Assembly: GCA_944324805.1 (NCBI GenBank)
Contig: CALUXS010000002.1
Span: 160,554-224,553 of the forward strand
Source: an uncultured Acholeplasmatales bacterium
GTDB lineage: Bacteria; Bacillota_I; Bacilli_A; Acholeplasmatales; Anaeroplasmataceae
Length of the DNA stretch: 64,000 bases
Direction: 5' to 3'
Part shown: positions 24,350-32,633 of the stretch, in pieces
Layout: the number at the start of each line of letters is the position of its first letter
Position numbering within the stretch: the first letter of the stretch is position 1
The notes under the pieces: model-generated
Told to the model about the DNA's origin: nothing
Database searches by the model: none
Seen by the model: only the letters and a program-made list of their open reading frames with translations
Program-made: the position numbers and the translations under genes

Positions 24350-24388
24350 AGAAGTTTCATTCGACTAAAATAATGAAACTTCTTTTTT
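24350..24388 (+). terminator. Intrinsic terminator of the small unit
   Basis: AGAAGTTTCATT (24350-24361) and AATGAAACTTCT (24372-24383) form a perfect 12-bp stem followed by a T run. Confidence 0.88.
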
Positions 24389-24995
24389 AAAAACTTGATA
24401 GGTAAATATTATTATATACGCATAGAAAAATGATTTTTATTTCTTAAAAAATAAAAAAGAATAAGAGCTAAGCAGGAAATTAAATATATTATCATTATGA
24501 TAATAACTAAAAAAACAATTTTCGGATTATGACAATTAAACTTAACATAATCAGTATATTGAAGCGATTATTGCAGCTATATTTTATGATAAAGTTTTCG
24601 AATACACGAAAAATTGGGTTAAAAATTGGTTATATCCAAAAATTGATATAGAAAAAGTTAATTAAATATTACTGTAAAATATATTAAATTTCATTATGAA
24701 AATATTACTTTATACATAATCTAATAATAAAATTATCTAAAAACAATGAAAGATTAAAAAAATAGTTTTTTTACTACTGATGATTCTAGCGAGAAGAAGT
24801 GACTGAGTATTAAAACAAAATTTAAAGGTATTGTTTATTAGGATTTACAAATGTGATACATATGATAAAAGTATATTTAAATAGTCTTATATAAACTGAT
24901 AGTATAATAAGTATATACTTTAAAATAATTTTCAAATTTTGCATTTCGTCACTAAAATGTTATAATTATTGTGACTAAATATAGAACAATATTTT
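24389..24995. other. AT-rich stretch without a supportable gene
   Basis: A short frame near 24540-24665 reads ...NWVKNWLYPKIDIEKVN before a stop, suggesting a decayed gene end, but nothing can be assigned. No hairpin of note was seen. Confidence 0.35.
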
Positions 24996-25431
24996 ATGTT
25001 AATAATTGTTAATTCATTGATTCATTGCATAATTATTTTACCTGATTATAGAATGGATAAACATAGAATTATATTAAACTCATTTAATAATAAATATTTA
25101 GTTCAATTTTATAAGGGAAATGATAATGTAGCATTTGACTTATTCAGCATAGAACTAGTTGAATTTAGTAAATTATATGTTGATTATGATGGATATGAGG
25201 ATAACATAATATCAAAAGATCTGATTTATTCAATATCAGACAAATATAGTGTAGACTCCAAATGATTATTTTGATATAAACTATTGTCTTTCACAATCAA
25301 TTGAAGATAATAATTTAGTTTTAGTTAGCGGGAAAATAGCACCTAAAAATAATGGATATGAAGTGGTTAGTTATACCTTTACTTATGAAATTTTATATAA
25401 TAGTTTATTTTTAGAAGAAATTTTGAATTAA
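24996..25431 (+). pseudogene. Unknown small gene broken by a frameshift
   Basis: A first frame (about 89 codons, probably starting at MDKHRIILNSFNNKY near 25054) ends ...IYSISDKYSVDSK at a TGA at 25263-25265. The neighbouring frame continues NDYFDINYCLSQSIEDNN, LVLVSGKIAPKNNGYEVV and SYTFTYEILYNSLFLEEIL to a TAA near 25431. Joined near 25255 they give about 125 residues with consistent β-strand character. There is no known domain and no clear ribosome site, so this is probably a dead gene. Confidence 0.4.
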
Positions 25432-25591
25432 TCATAAATAGGAACTAATAAAGAATTAAGGGATTTTGTATAATATATAAAAAAATAGTTTTTGCAAATT
25501 TCCTAATTCTAACCATTATGTTCAAGTTTTATAGACATAATAAATTTATATGTTTTATGCTCAATCAAACCATTTTTAAATATTAAAAGTA

Positions 25592-25650
25592 AGTTGCCAA
25601 TATTTGTATAAATTACATCCATAATTTTTCGTACAAATATAGGTAACTTT
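25592..25650 (+). repeat. 17-bp imperfect inverted repeat
   Basis: AGTTGCCAATATTTGTA (25592-25608) and TACAAATATAGGTAACT (25632-25648) are near-perfect complements separated by 23 nt, followed by TTTTATT. It could be a terminator or the remains of an inverted-repeat element. The rest of 25440-25740 holds no gene. Confidence 0.5.
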
Positions 25651-25758
25651 TATTATAGTACATATTATTAAAAAAAGTATAGTATTGCGAAAAGAGCGTA
25701 AATAAAATGATTTACGAAGCATTTGTGGTTCCTTATGCTTTAAAAAGAGGTGAATGAA

Positions 25759-26310
25759 ATGAAGTTAGTTATTATATTTGGTAGTGGTGCTGTAGGAAAG
25801 ATGACAGTAGGACAAGTTTTAATGAAAAGAACAGGACTAAGGTTATTTCATAATCATATGATAATAGAACCAGTAATAGATGTGTTTGGATATTTTAATT
25901 CAGAGCTTATACAAAAAATTCGCCAACAAATATTTGAAGATTTTGTAAAAACAGATTTAAATGGTATGATTTTTACATTCATGTGGGCATTTGATATGCA
26001 AAGTGATTGGGATTATATTACAGGTGTTGCAAATTTATTTAAGAAATATGGTGCTGAAATTTTTTGGGTGGAGCTTATTGCTGATCAAAAAGTGCGTATT
26101 GAAAGAAATAAAACAGAAAATAGAATAATAAACAAGAAATCAAAACGTGATTTAGTCGCATCAGAAATACGTTTGCTAGGCGAAGAAACTAGACATAGAC
26201 TTGTTAGCTTAGATGGGGAAATACCATTTGATAACTATATAAAAATAGACAATACAAAATTAACTCCAAATGATGTTGTTGATATTATTTTGGAAAAATT
26301 TAAAATATAG
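25759..26310 (+). CDS. P-loop kinase-like protein
   Basis: 183 residues. The N-terminus MKLVIIFGSGAVGKMTVGQVL carries a Walker A motif (GSGAVGKMT). HNHMIIEPVIDVFGYF and the Arg-rich RIERNKTENR (lid-like) follow, as in small AAA/shikimate-kinase-like proteins of unknown substrate. A GTG at 25750 is in frame, but AAGAGGTGA overlaps it and is correctly spaced for the ATG at 25759. Monocistronic between AT-rich gaps. The substrate cannot be deduced; relatives are often acquired and may act on small molecules or tRNA. Confidence 0.7.
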   Translation: MKLVIIFGSGAVGKMTVGQVLMKRTGLRLFHNHMIIEPVIDVFGYFNSELIQKIRQQIFEDFVKTDLNGMIFTFMWAFDMQSDWDYITGVANLFKKYGAEIFWVELIADQKVRIERNKTENRIINKKSKRDLVASEIRLLGEETRHRLVSLDGEIPFDNYIKIDNTKLTPNDVVDIILEKFKI

Positions 26311-26530
26311 AATAATACCTATCTACAAAACAACAAATATAATTAATTCTAAGAATTTATTAAATTTGTTGTTTTAAAAGAATATTTTAATTTTTCAATT
26401 GATATTCATTTTGTGTGATTATTACAATTTAGAAAGTATAAGTTTAATGCAAAGAAAAGTTAGTATAAGCTATTTTTATAGAAAAATTATAGTGTAAGAT
26501 ATTAAATATAAATTCATTGGCATTTATGAT

Positions 26531-26806
26531 ATGAATAATAAGATTTATTTAAAAAATATAGTAGAAATTGACATTGTATTAAATATTAATATTAGTGATA
26601 AACTTAAAGAAATGGATAGTGATGTGAGTTTTACATTTAGAGATGCATTAGATAATGAAAAATCATTAACTGTAAATAATATAAACCTATCATTTAATAA
26701 ACATAGTTTATCTGAGTCAATATTATTAAGTTATGCCAATAACAAAAAGAAAAATCTAGAATTAAAAACCTTCATTAACCAAAACATTAATAGAAGAACT
26801 AAATAA
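26531..26806 (+). CDS. Doubtful hypothetical protein, 91 residues
   Basis: An open frame of 91 codons (MNNKIYLKNIVEIDIVLNIN...) with β-strand-like alternation and a lysine-rich end. There is no good ribosome site before the ATG, and the 26311-26530 stretch upstream shows no promoter I trust. Composition is close to random AT-rich sequence. It may be the remains of a lost gene. It ends just before a convergent membrane-protein gene. Kept only as a low-confidence call. Confidence 0.2.
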   Translation: MNNKIYLKNIVEIDIVLNINISDKLKEMDSDVSFTFRDALDNEKSLTVNNINLSFNKHSLSESILLSYANNKKKNLELKTFINQNINRRTK

Positions 26807-26832
26807 ATTTAATTCTAGATTCTATAATAAAA

Positions 26833-27156
26833 TTATTTAATATTTTCATCTTGATTTTTATGGTTTTCTATTCGTCTTTGAATATCTTCTAGTTCACCAT
26901 TAAGCCTTCTAAATTCATGAATCAAAGAAAAAATAGCTATAGTCATAAAAAATAACCAAGCGCCTAAAGTTCCAAAGAAAAAATTATATGGAACTTCATC
27001 TAGTGATAGAAAAAAGCTTAACCAATCAATACAAAAATAGGTCAAGACGGAAAGTGTAATTATAGTACCGACAACCATATATATTTTTTGTGATTTTATG
27101 TTACGTACGACATCTTGTTTTATACTTTCATTTGAGAACTCCTTATTATAATACAA
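26833..27156 (-). CDS. Two-TM membrane protein, paralogue 2 of 4
   Basis: 107 residues; same layout as paralogue 1: SIKQDVVRNIKSQKIYM, TM1 (about 27-50), FFFGTLGAWLFF entering TM2 (about 62-82), and an EFRRLNGELEDIQRRIENHKN tail. It is almost identical to the copy at 31730 (differences only in the last few residues), including about 70 bp of upstream DNA, so the two come from a recent duplication. The N-terminus is eight residues longer than in the 99-residue pair. The start is preceded by AAGGAG (CTCCTT on the plus strand). Function unknown. Confidence 0.7.
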   Translation of the reverse strand: MYYNKEFSNESIKQDVVRNIKSQKIYMVVGTIITLSVLTYFCIDWLSFFLSLDEVPYNFFFGTLGAWLFFMTIAIFSLIHEFRRLNGELEDIQRRIENHKNQDENIK

Positions 27157-27208
27157 AATACTTTTTTAGTAATATATAACAAATACTTTTTTAAATCTAT
27201 CATAAAGG

Positions 27209-27225
27209 TGTAAAGAGATTGTAAA
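27209..27225 (-). promoter_or_regulatory. TTTACA-N5-TTTACA box upstream of paralogue 2
   Basis: Plus-strand TGTAAA at 27209-27214 and 27220-27225, 11 bp apart, with TTTATGATAG adjacent on the minus strand, as at 18957 and 32106. Confidence 0.55.
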
Positions 27226-27458
27226 AATTTATAGTTTTATATAAATAATGGATAATAAATAAAATTTTGATTATAAAAGAAGAAAAATATAAAATAATAA
27301 TTAAAAATGATGAAATACTATTAAAATATAATTTATGATAATTATATATATTAATCATTATTTATTTTTGGTTTTAGAAGTAAATGTTATTACATTTTCT
27401 CATTTTAAAAAGTTATTTTTATTGATGACTTTCTAAGTTATAAATTATTGCAGACAAT

Positions 27459-28322
27459 TTATTTATACTTTAACCAAAAATCATCTAAATTAGTTAATTT
27501 TTCAATAATTTGATTAGTATTATAGTTTCGAATCATAAGCTCATTATCAAGATATATTAGCTGATTTTCATAATTTGCAAAGTAACCATCTAAAAAGTAT
27601 TTTTGCTCTTGATAATCATTACTAATATTCGTTGTCAACGAACCAGCTATAAGTTTTTCAGCATCCATAGTTACTTTAACTTCTAGTAGTTGTTTGTCAG
27701 TGAGTAGTACAAGAAACTTGCCATCACTATATACAAATTTTTCTATATAGTTAGGAAATGTTAATTTGTAATCGAAAAATCTTAAACTATTTGTAGATGG
27801 TGTAATTGTTATTATGTAGAGCGCTAGTGGATTTTTCATTATTAAATCATTACAAGAAATTAAAAATGTATTTTTATCAATAAACATTATACTATCCATA
27901 TTTAATATTTGTGTGTTCGTTATAGAAAACAAACTAAGTATATTACCAAGTCCCGTTTCTTTATTGATGATTGAAATGAAAGTGTCAAAATTTTTTTTGC
28001 CGCATTCGATTATTACTTTATCATCAAATTCACTAACATTTCTACTAAAAATAACAAAGTAATAATTAGTATATTCATACAATTCTATTGCTTTATAGTA
28101 ATCATAAATATTTGATTCGCCAAGTGAAACAATTGAATCATTGTTACCATTATAAAGTTTTCCTGCTTTAAGTGTTAATTTTGTATCCGTAATATTTTCT
28201 ATTTTATAGGTATAATCAACATCAATACGATTATTGATAAATGTTGTTATAAATGATGTTGTTATAAAAATTGCAGTGCAACTAAATATTACTATTATTA
28301 GAATCTTGATTTTATTCTTCAT
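27459..28322 (-). CDS. Membrane-anchored protein of unknown function (YozG-linked)
   Basis: 287 residues starting MKNKIKILIIVIFSC. The ATG at 28322-28320 lies inside the last codons of the XRE gene, with GAAGGTGAT upstream, so they are coupled; an in-frame ATG further upstream is not needed. An N-terminal anchor (about 5-29) leads to a long extracellular β-rich domain with repeated strand patterns (FLISCNDLIM, FFDYKLTFPNYIEKF, KFLVLLTDKQLLEV), somewhat like a β-propeller. No lipobox. Last gene of a four-gene minus-strand operon (29837 to 27459). I do not recognise the family. Confidence 0.65.
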   Translation of the reverse strand: MKNKIKILIIVIFSCTAIFITTSFITTFINNRIDVDYTYKIENITDTKLTLKAGKLYNGNNDSIVSLGESNIYDYYKAIELYEYTNYYFVIFSRNVSEFDDKVIIECGKKNFDTFISIINKETGLGNILSLFSITNTQILNMDSIMFIDKNTFLISCNDLIMKNPLALYIITITPSTNSLRFFDYKLTFPNYIEKFVYSDGKFLVLLTDKQLLEVKVTMDAEKLIAGSLTTNISNDYQEQKYFLDGYFANYENQLIYLDNELMIRNYNTNQIIEKLTNLDDFWLKYK

Positions 28323-28530
28323 ATAAATCACCTTCTTCATAAGTAATAAAATCACCGGGTAAGCAATTTAAGACTTTGCATATTGCATTCAATGTCGAAA
28401 ATCTAATCGCCTTAGCCTTTCCGCTTCTTAAAATTGATAGATTTGCTTCAGTAATACCAATTCTTTCTGCAAGTTCTTTTGAGGTCATATTACGTTTTTT
28501 TAAAACATTTGTTAAATCAATCTTAATCAT
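28312..28530 (-). CDS. YozG-like Cro/CI regulator
   Basis: A 72-residue stand-alone HTH: MTSKELAERIGITEANLSILRSGKAKAIRFSTLNAICKVLNC, LPGDFITYEEGD. This is the YozG type (HTH_26). Such regulators are routinely encoded next to a DUF2975 membrane protein, and that is so here (ATGA overlap with the gene at 28527). The overlap at the other end couples it to the anchored protein at 27459. It probably autoregulates the operon. No operator is evident beyond the promoter near 29842. Confidence 0.85.
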   Translation of the reverse strand: MIKIDLTNVLKKRNMTSKELAERIGITEANLSILRSGKAKAIRFSTLNAICKVLNCLPGDFITYEEGDLYEE

Positions 28531-29078
28531 ATTGTTAATTTATTTTCTTCATAAATTTCAATACTTCTTTCAAAAAGTATTTCAATTATGCTGAAGGTAA
28601 CTCCTAATAATAAATATATGAAAAAAGAAGTAGAAATAGTGATACTGTATTCATAGCCTACAGAATTAATATTTCTAATGATTGCAATTATTATTCCTAA
28701 AATTGCTTCAGTTATTGTCCAATATATAAAAGCACAAGCTATTTCATGGATTGAATTTTGATTCTTTTTATCAAAAATAATATTTTTTCGAAGGTTTTTA
28801 ATAATACAATGACTATAGAAAGTAATTACAACAATGAAAAAAATATCAACAATTGAATTAATTATGAAAATTAGTATAAGATAATTAATGTCTAAATCTT
28901 TCCAAATATATACAATAGAACTGATTAGACTAGTACTTACAATTAAAACACTTACAATAAAAAGAAGTATTTGAAAGAATTTAACACTAAAGTTAAACTT
29001 TTTATTTTTGATTACATATAGGCAAAAGAAAGCAAAAATGATGCAAGCTAGTTGTAAAATTATGAATAAAATGAACAT
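28527..29078 (-). CDS. DUF2975 (YoaS-like) membrane protein
   Basis: 183 residues with four strongly hydrophobic helices (about 1-23, 33-55, 66-95 and 120-165 as two spans) and the segment KNIIFDKKNQNSIHEIACAFI between helices, a DUF2975 hallmark. Family members pair with YozG-type HTH regulators, probably as a membrane sensor that holds or releases the regulator. Stop and start overlap (ATGA) with the HTH gene. It is 3 bp after the preceding anchored-protein gene, so it sits within one operon. Confidence 0.75.
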   Translation of the reverse strand: MFILFIILQLACIIFAFFCLYVIKNKKFNFSVKFFQILLFIVSVLIVSTSLISSIVYIWKDLDINYLILIFIINSIVDIFFIVVITFYSHCIIKNLRKNIIFDKKNQNSIHEIACAFIYWTITEAILGIIIAIIRNINSVGYEYSITISTSFFIYLLLGVTFSIIEILFERSIEIYEENKLTI

Positions 29079-29081
29079 AGT

Positions 29082-29837
29082 TTAATTCTCCTTTTTTATA
29101 TTTAAATAGTTAGATATACTTTCTGCAGTCAACCCAGTAGAACTGATAAATGTATTTAAGCCAAAGGTGTAGATTGTTTTTTTCTCGTAAAGAGCATAAA
29201 AATCAACTAGATAACCTACTTGATCAGGATGTTCATTCAATTTTAGTAAAGCAGAAATGCGGATTGGAAAGTTATTAATATTTAATGTGTTTAGTTTGGG
29301 TTTATTAATAATTAAAAAAGACTCCTCATGGTAAAGATTATTTATATAATACTCATTATTATTAATTTTATAAGTCAATCCAGTTTTAATTATTGTATAA
29401 CTAGAGTTAAGATTAATAATGTACGAATCATTGCTCAAAAAAGTTAGAAAAGGCATTTCGATTCTAAATAAAACTATATCTTCATTATAGAAGTAGTAAG
29501 AACTTAGTGTAATGTCAGAAACCAATTCTTTAATACGATAAGATTTTCCATCATAGTTAACTTTATTATTATCATAGTCATAATTATAAATGTTATTGCC
29601 TAGTATATATTGTCCACTAACATTTTCATTTGATAGTGCATTAGCTTCAAAGTTTGATAAACTTATGTCTAGATATTCATCTAGGTAAGTTTCAGCATTT
29701 TCTTTGATATTTGTAATTTGAGAATTAGATAATGGATTTTTAGTAATTATAGAATAAATACAAGTTACAAATAAAACTATTAGAAAGATAAATCCAAAAT
29801 AACGATAATATTTTGTCATAAAATTCTCCTCCTTCAA
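29082..29837 (-). CDS. Membrane-anchored protein of unknown function, first gene of the YozG operon
   Basis: 251 residues: an N-terminal anchor (about 12-28, FGFIFLIVLFVTCIYSII) and an extracellular domain with many Asn/Tyr-rich β-strands (SGQYILGNNIYNYDYDNN, YYFYNEDIVLFRIEMPF). No lipobox and no known domain. The last gene of the same operon also has this anchor-plus-β-domain plan, so the operon may encode two extracytoplasmic sensors or effectors flanking a DUF2975/HTH pair. GGAGGAG precedes the start. The promoter lies at 29842-29870. Confidence 0.65.
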   Translation of the reverse strand: MKEENFMTKYYRYFGFIFLIVLFVTCIYSIITKNPLSNSQITNIKENAETYLDEYLDISLSNFEANALSNENVSGQYILGNNIYNYDYDNNKVNYDGKSYRIKELVSDITLSSYYFYNEDIVLFRIEMPFLTFLSNDSYIINLNSSYTIIKTGLTYKINNNEYYINNLYHEESFLIINKPKLNTLNINNFPIRISALLKLNEHPDQVGYLVDFYALYEKKTIYTFGLNTFISSTGLTAESISNYLNIKKEN

Positions 29838-29841
29838 TTAA

Positions 29842-29870
29842 ATTTTAAGGCGCCATTTATGTAAAGTCAA
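29842..29870 (-). promoter_or_regulatory. Promoter of the minus-strand YozG operon
   Basis: On the minus strand: TTGACT, 17 bp, TAAAAT (plus 29865-29870 and 29842-29847). The spacer contains the GC-rich palindrome GGCGCC, conspicuous in this AT-rich DNA and a possible operator core. Confidence 0.6.
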
Positions 29871-30133
29871 TAAAAATTATCGAAAAACAATAATTTAGAG
29901 ATGAATATTATTATTATTTGGCTCACTTTAAAGTCTCTAATGAAATTTAATTTTAATTTTCTAAGGCAATCAAGATATATTTTTTATTGCTTGTAATATT
30001 ATATTAATATTCCTTTGGTCTTTTTATCTTACCTCTCGAATAAGCGTTAAACATTTAAATATATTCTATTAAAAATTTCTCTAGTATAATTTAATCGCAT
30101 TCTATATTACTAAAGTATAAAGTCGATAGATTA

Positions 30134-30212
30134 TTGACAACTATATACAAAAGTTTTAAAATCAAAATGTATAGTTAAAGCATTTAATAACAAGTTAATA
30201 CAAAATTGTATT
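30134..30212 (+). promoter_or_regulatory. Promoter and palindrome similar to those of the lipoprotein cassettes
   Basis: TTGACA at 30134-30139, 17 bp, TAAAAT at 30157-30162. The spacer resembles that at 20985-21013 (ACTATATA against ATTATATA). AATACAAAATTGTATT (7-2-7 inverted repeat) lies at 30197-30212, like the AATACRATATATTG sites by padR. Confidence 0.5.
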
Positions 30213-30281
30213 ATTAGATACATAATATTTATCTATTAGATAAAATATAGTTTTTATATTTATTTAGGAAGAAGTGTATTG

Positions 30282-30385
30282 ATGATTTATGTTCACAATG
30301 AAATATATGTTTAATATATACTGCTATAATTCATGAAGAAATATATGAGCTTCAAAAAGATGAAAGTGAAAAAATTAGTGATTAA
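30282..30385 (+). pseudogene. Possible remnant of a cassette micropeptide
   Basis: A ten-codon frame MIYVHNEIYV resembles MFHMHNKIYLV of the micropeptides, and a later frame reads HEEIYELQKDESEKISD, which recalls their LQKNES end. It is preceded by GGAAGAAG. Position relative to promoter and gene matches the cassettes, but similarity is weak. Confidence 0.3.
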
Positions 30386-30476
30386 TAAATAAAAAATCAA
30401 TTTTTTAAATTTGATGGTTTATATACAACATTGTTATTGAAATTTTAAATTAAACAAATATTGGAAAGGTGATTTT

Positions 30477-31397
30477 ATGAAGTTTTTAGCGAAGCATAAA
30501 AAATTAGTTTTAAGTGTATCTCTATGTACTATTTTAGGTGTTGTGATATTAATGATTAGTTTATTTTTCAGTAAAAATACTGGTAATCATAATTTAGAAT
30601 CACTTGATAAAAATGCATATCAATATAATGCTGAGGAGAGGACTTTACTAAATAATTTGGGATTTACGGATAAAGAACTAGAATACTTATCAGAAGAAGA
30701 AATAAATTATTTTACTAATATTCTTTATTATGAAGAAAAGAATTTATCAACTGAGCAATTTTCCATTAGTGATTATGATGTCAAGTTTTATTCTAAAAGC
30801 ATATATTTTGTTGAAGACAACAAGAATAAAGTGTTCATTAAATATAGACTGGAATTTCCTAATGGTATAAAAGAAAGAGAACATGATTTACTTAATGTAT
30901 CAACTATAGAACATATTTATAAAACTACACTTGAAACATTAGGAGATTATACTTATTCTAGTTTATATTGCGAAGAAACTATTGAAAAAGATGGCAAGGT
31001 AGAGAATAATGATTATTTTATTAAAGGTAATGTTATAGAACCAGTTGATATTAATGCTATATATCATAATGAGCTAATAGAATATACATTACCTAAGGAT
31101 TATACAAACTTTTATTTTGATAATGGAATAAAGAAAGAAGAAAGAAGTTATAACAATTTTGTTTTATCAGTTGGTAAGGCATTTGAACTTGATTTTTTCT
31201 TTAATGATGCTGATTCTATTTCTTTTGTTTCAAATATAGACTATATTCATCAAAAAAAATCTTTTGAAATTGACTATACTAAATTAAGTTATGCATCAAG
31301 TATGATAACATATGATAGTGTTTTAGTAGGAAATAACTCTAAATTTGGTTATAAAAAAAATCATTTTCATGAACATTGTTTTAAAACGATTATTTAA
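30477..31397 (+). CDS. Membrane-anchored protein of unknown function
   Basis: 306 residues. N-terminal anchor HKKLVLSVSLCTILGVVILMISLFF (about 7-31), no lipobox Cys in the right place. A helical segment EERTLLNNLGFTDKELEYLSEEEINYF (about 54-80) follows, then a β-rich extracellular domain. AAAGGTGATTTT lies before the start. Its promoter and palindrome resemble those of the lipoprotein cassettes, which suggests common control. Domain not recognised. It lies between the two near-identical two-TM gene copies. Confidence 0.65.
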   Translation: MKFLAKHKKLVLSVSLCTILGVVILMISLFFSKNTGNHNLESLDKNAYQYNAEERTLLNNLGFTDKELEYLSEEEINYFTNILYYEEKNLSTEQFSISDYDVKFYSKSIYFVEDNKNKVFIKYRLEFPNGIKEREHDLLNVSTIEHIYKTTLETLGDYTYSSLYCEETIEKDGKVENNDYFIKGNVIEPVDINAIYHNELIEYTLPKDYTNFYFDNGIKKEERSYNNFVLSVGKAFELDFFFNDADSISFVSNIDYIHQKKSFEIDYTKLSYASSMITYDSVLVGNNSKFGYKKNHFHEHCFKTII

Positions 31398-31429
31398 ATT
31401 AATTGAATGACCATAGTACAATAAATTGG

Positions 31430-31725
31430 ATAAATTAAATGTTCTGATAATAGTTTTTATAATTTTCTAAAACTTTAGGTGTAAGTCCTTTTATAAAGTT
31501 TATGATGCAATATACTGATTCTTTTTGAATAGTTTCAAATATGTCAGTTATCTTTAGATTATTAATTCATTCTTTTGCCTTTTCTTCAAAAAATGGTTAC
31601 TTGTCTAGTATTGAGATAACTTTCACTGCAACTTCTATAATGAAATAATGACTTTGTTTTATTTTCATTTATGTACGTTAACAATTCGTTTATAGTTTTT
31701 TATCATCTTTATTCATTTCTTTTAG
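31430..31725 (-). pseudogene. Decayed gene downstream of paralogue 3
   Basis: On the minus strand the pieces MNKDDKKL, INELLTYINENKTKS (shifted frame), HYFIIEVAVKVISILDK, PFFEEKAKE and NNLKITDIFETIQKESVYCI then INFIKGLTPKVLENYKNYY follow each other, broken by stops and at least one frameshift. Together they outline an about 90-residue helical protein. The family is unknown. Confidence 0.5.
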
Positions 31726-31729
31726 AGTA

Positions 31730-32053
31730 TTATTTAATAATTTCCTCTTGATTTTTATGATTTTCTATTCGTCTTTGAATATCCTCTAGTTCACCATTAA
31801 GTCTTCTAAATTCATGAATCAAAGAAAAAATAGCTATAGTCATAAAAAATAACCAAGCGCCTAAAGTTCCAAAGAAAAAATTATATGGAACTTCATCTAG
31901 TGATAGAAAAAAGCTTAACCAATCAATACAAAAATAGGTCAAGACGGAAAGTGTAATTATAGTACCGACAACCATATATATTTTTTGTGATTTTATGTTA
32001 CGTACGACATCTTGTTTTATACTTTCATTTGAGAACTCCTTATTATAATACAA
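31730..32053 (-). CDS. Two-TM membrane protein, paralogue 3 of 4
   Basis: 107 residues, identical to the 26833 copy except near the C-terminus (NHKNQEEIIK against NHKNQDENIK). The nucleotide identity extends through the promoter box upstream and stops just beyond it on both sides, giving a duplicated unit of about 385 bp. The same topology and motifs (KQDVVRNIK, FFGTLGAWLFF, RRLNGELEDIQRRI) are kept. Two divergent copies of the family are thus neighbours here (31730 and 32334). Confidence 0.7.
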   Translation of the reverse strand: MYYNKEFSNESIKQDVVRNIKSQKIYMVVGTIITLSVLTYFCIDWLSFFLSLDEVPYNFFFGTLGAWLFFMTIAIFSLIHEFRRLNGELEDIQRRIENHKNQEEIIK

Positions 32054-32105
32054 AATACTTTTTTAGTAATATATAACAAATACTTTTTTAAATCTATCAT
32101 AAAGG

Positions 32106-32122
32106 TGTAAAGAAATTGTAAA
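32106..32122 (-). promoter_or_regulatory. TTTACA-N5-TTTACA box upstream of paralogue 3
   Basis: Plus-strand TGTAAA at 32106-32111 and 32117-32122, 11-bp period, followed on the minus strand by TTTATGATAG. A less perfect version (TGTAAA at 32758-32763, then AGTAAA at 32768-32773, 10-bp period) precedes paralogue 4. Confidence 0.55.
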
Positions 32123-32192
32123 AAATTCTCTGATTTTAGGCTTATATTATCTATCTTTTGAAATCTTTGATAAAATAATTTTTTTATATCTT

Positions 32193-32291
32193 AAAGTTTA
32201 TGTTGAAAAGAAAATGACTATTTCTCATGATTCTAACGGCAAAGAGAAAGTTACTTACAAAAGGAATGAAAAACTCAGTCTGAAGTATTAG
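32193..32291 (+). pseudogene. Gene remnant, copy A
   Basis: 33 codons: KVYVEKKMTISHDSNGKEKV then TYKRNEKLSLKY, ending in TAG. No start codon in frame. It resembles the longer fragment at 32805 (KVYERKKKIISPNSNHKGKS, TYKRNDLTL) in both protein and flanking DNA, so both derive from one gene duplicated together with the two-TM gene beside it. Confidence 0.45.
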
Positions 32292-32333
32292 ATATAATTA
32301 GAAATTACAGTTAGAGAAATTTAAAATATTTTT

Positions 32334-32633
32334 TTACAAACTATTATTTTCTCCATTTTTATTATCTATTAATCTTTGGATATCTTCTAGTTCTCCATTA
32401 AGTCTTTTTATTTCAGTGACTAGAAGATAAATAGTAAAAGCAATAAAAAATAACCAAGCACCTAAAGCTCCGAAAAAAAATTCATACTTCATTTTTTGAC
32501 CAGTTAATGCTATTCCCATTATCCAAAAACAAAAAATAGTAATAACAAAAAGGAATATAATAGATATAATAGTTATATAATCTTTTCTTAGTTTTATATT
32601 CCGTCTTACATCTTGTTTTATACTTTTCAACAT
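32334..32633 (-). CDS. Two-TM membrane protein, paralogue 4 of 4
   Basis: 99 residues, close to paralogue 1 (18549), differing at scattered positions (for example SIKQDVRR against GTKQDVRR, ALTGQKMKYEF against ALIGQKMKYEI). Same TM1, FFGALGAWLFF, TM2 and RLNGELEDIQRLIDNKNGE tail. The start is preceded by GGAG (CTCC on the plus strand). Paralogues 1 and 4 form one sub-family, 2 and 3 the other; both kinds keep the Gly-Ala-Trp-Leu-Phe-Phe motif, which marks it as the likely functional core. Confidence 0.7.
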   Translation of the reverse strand: MLKSIKQDVRRNIKLRKDYITIISIIFLFVITIFCFWIMGIALTGQKMKYEFFFGALGAWLFFIAFTIYLLVTEIKRLNGELEDIQRLIDNKNGENNSL

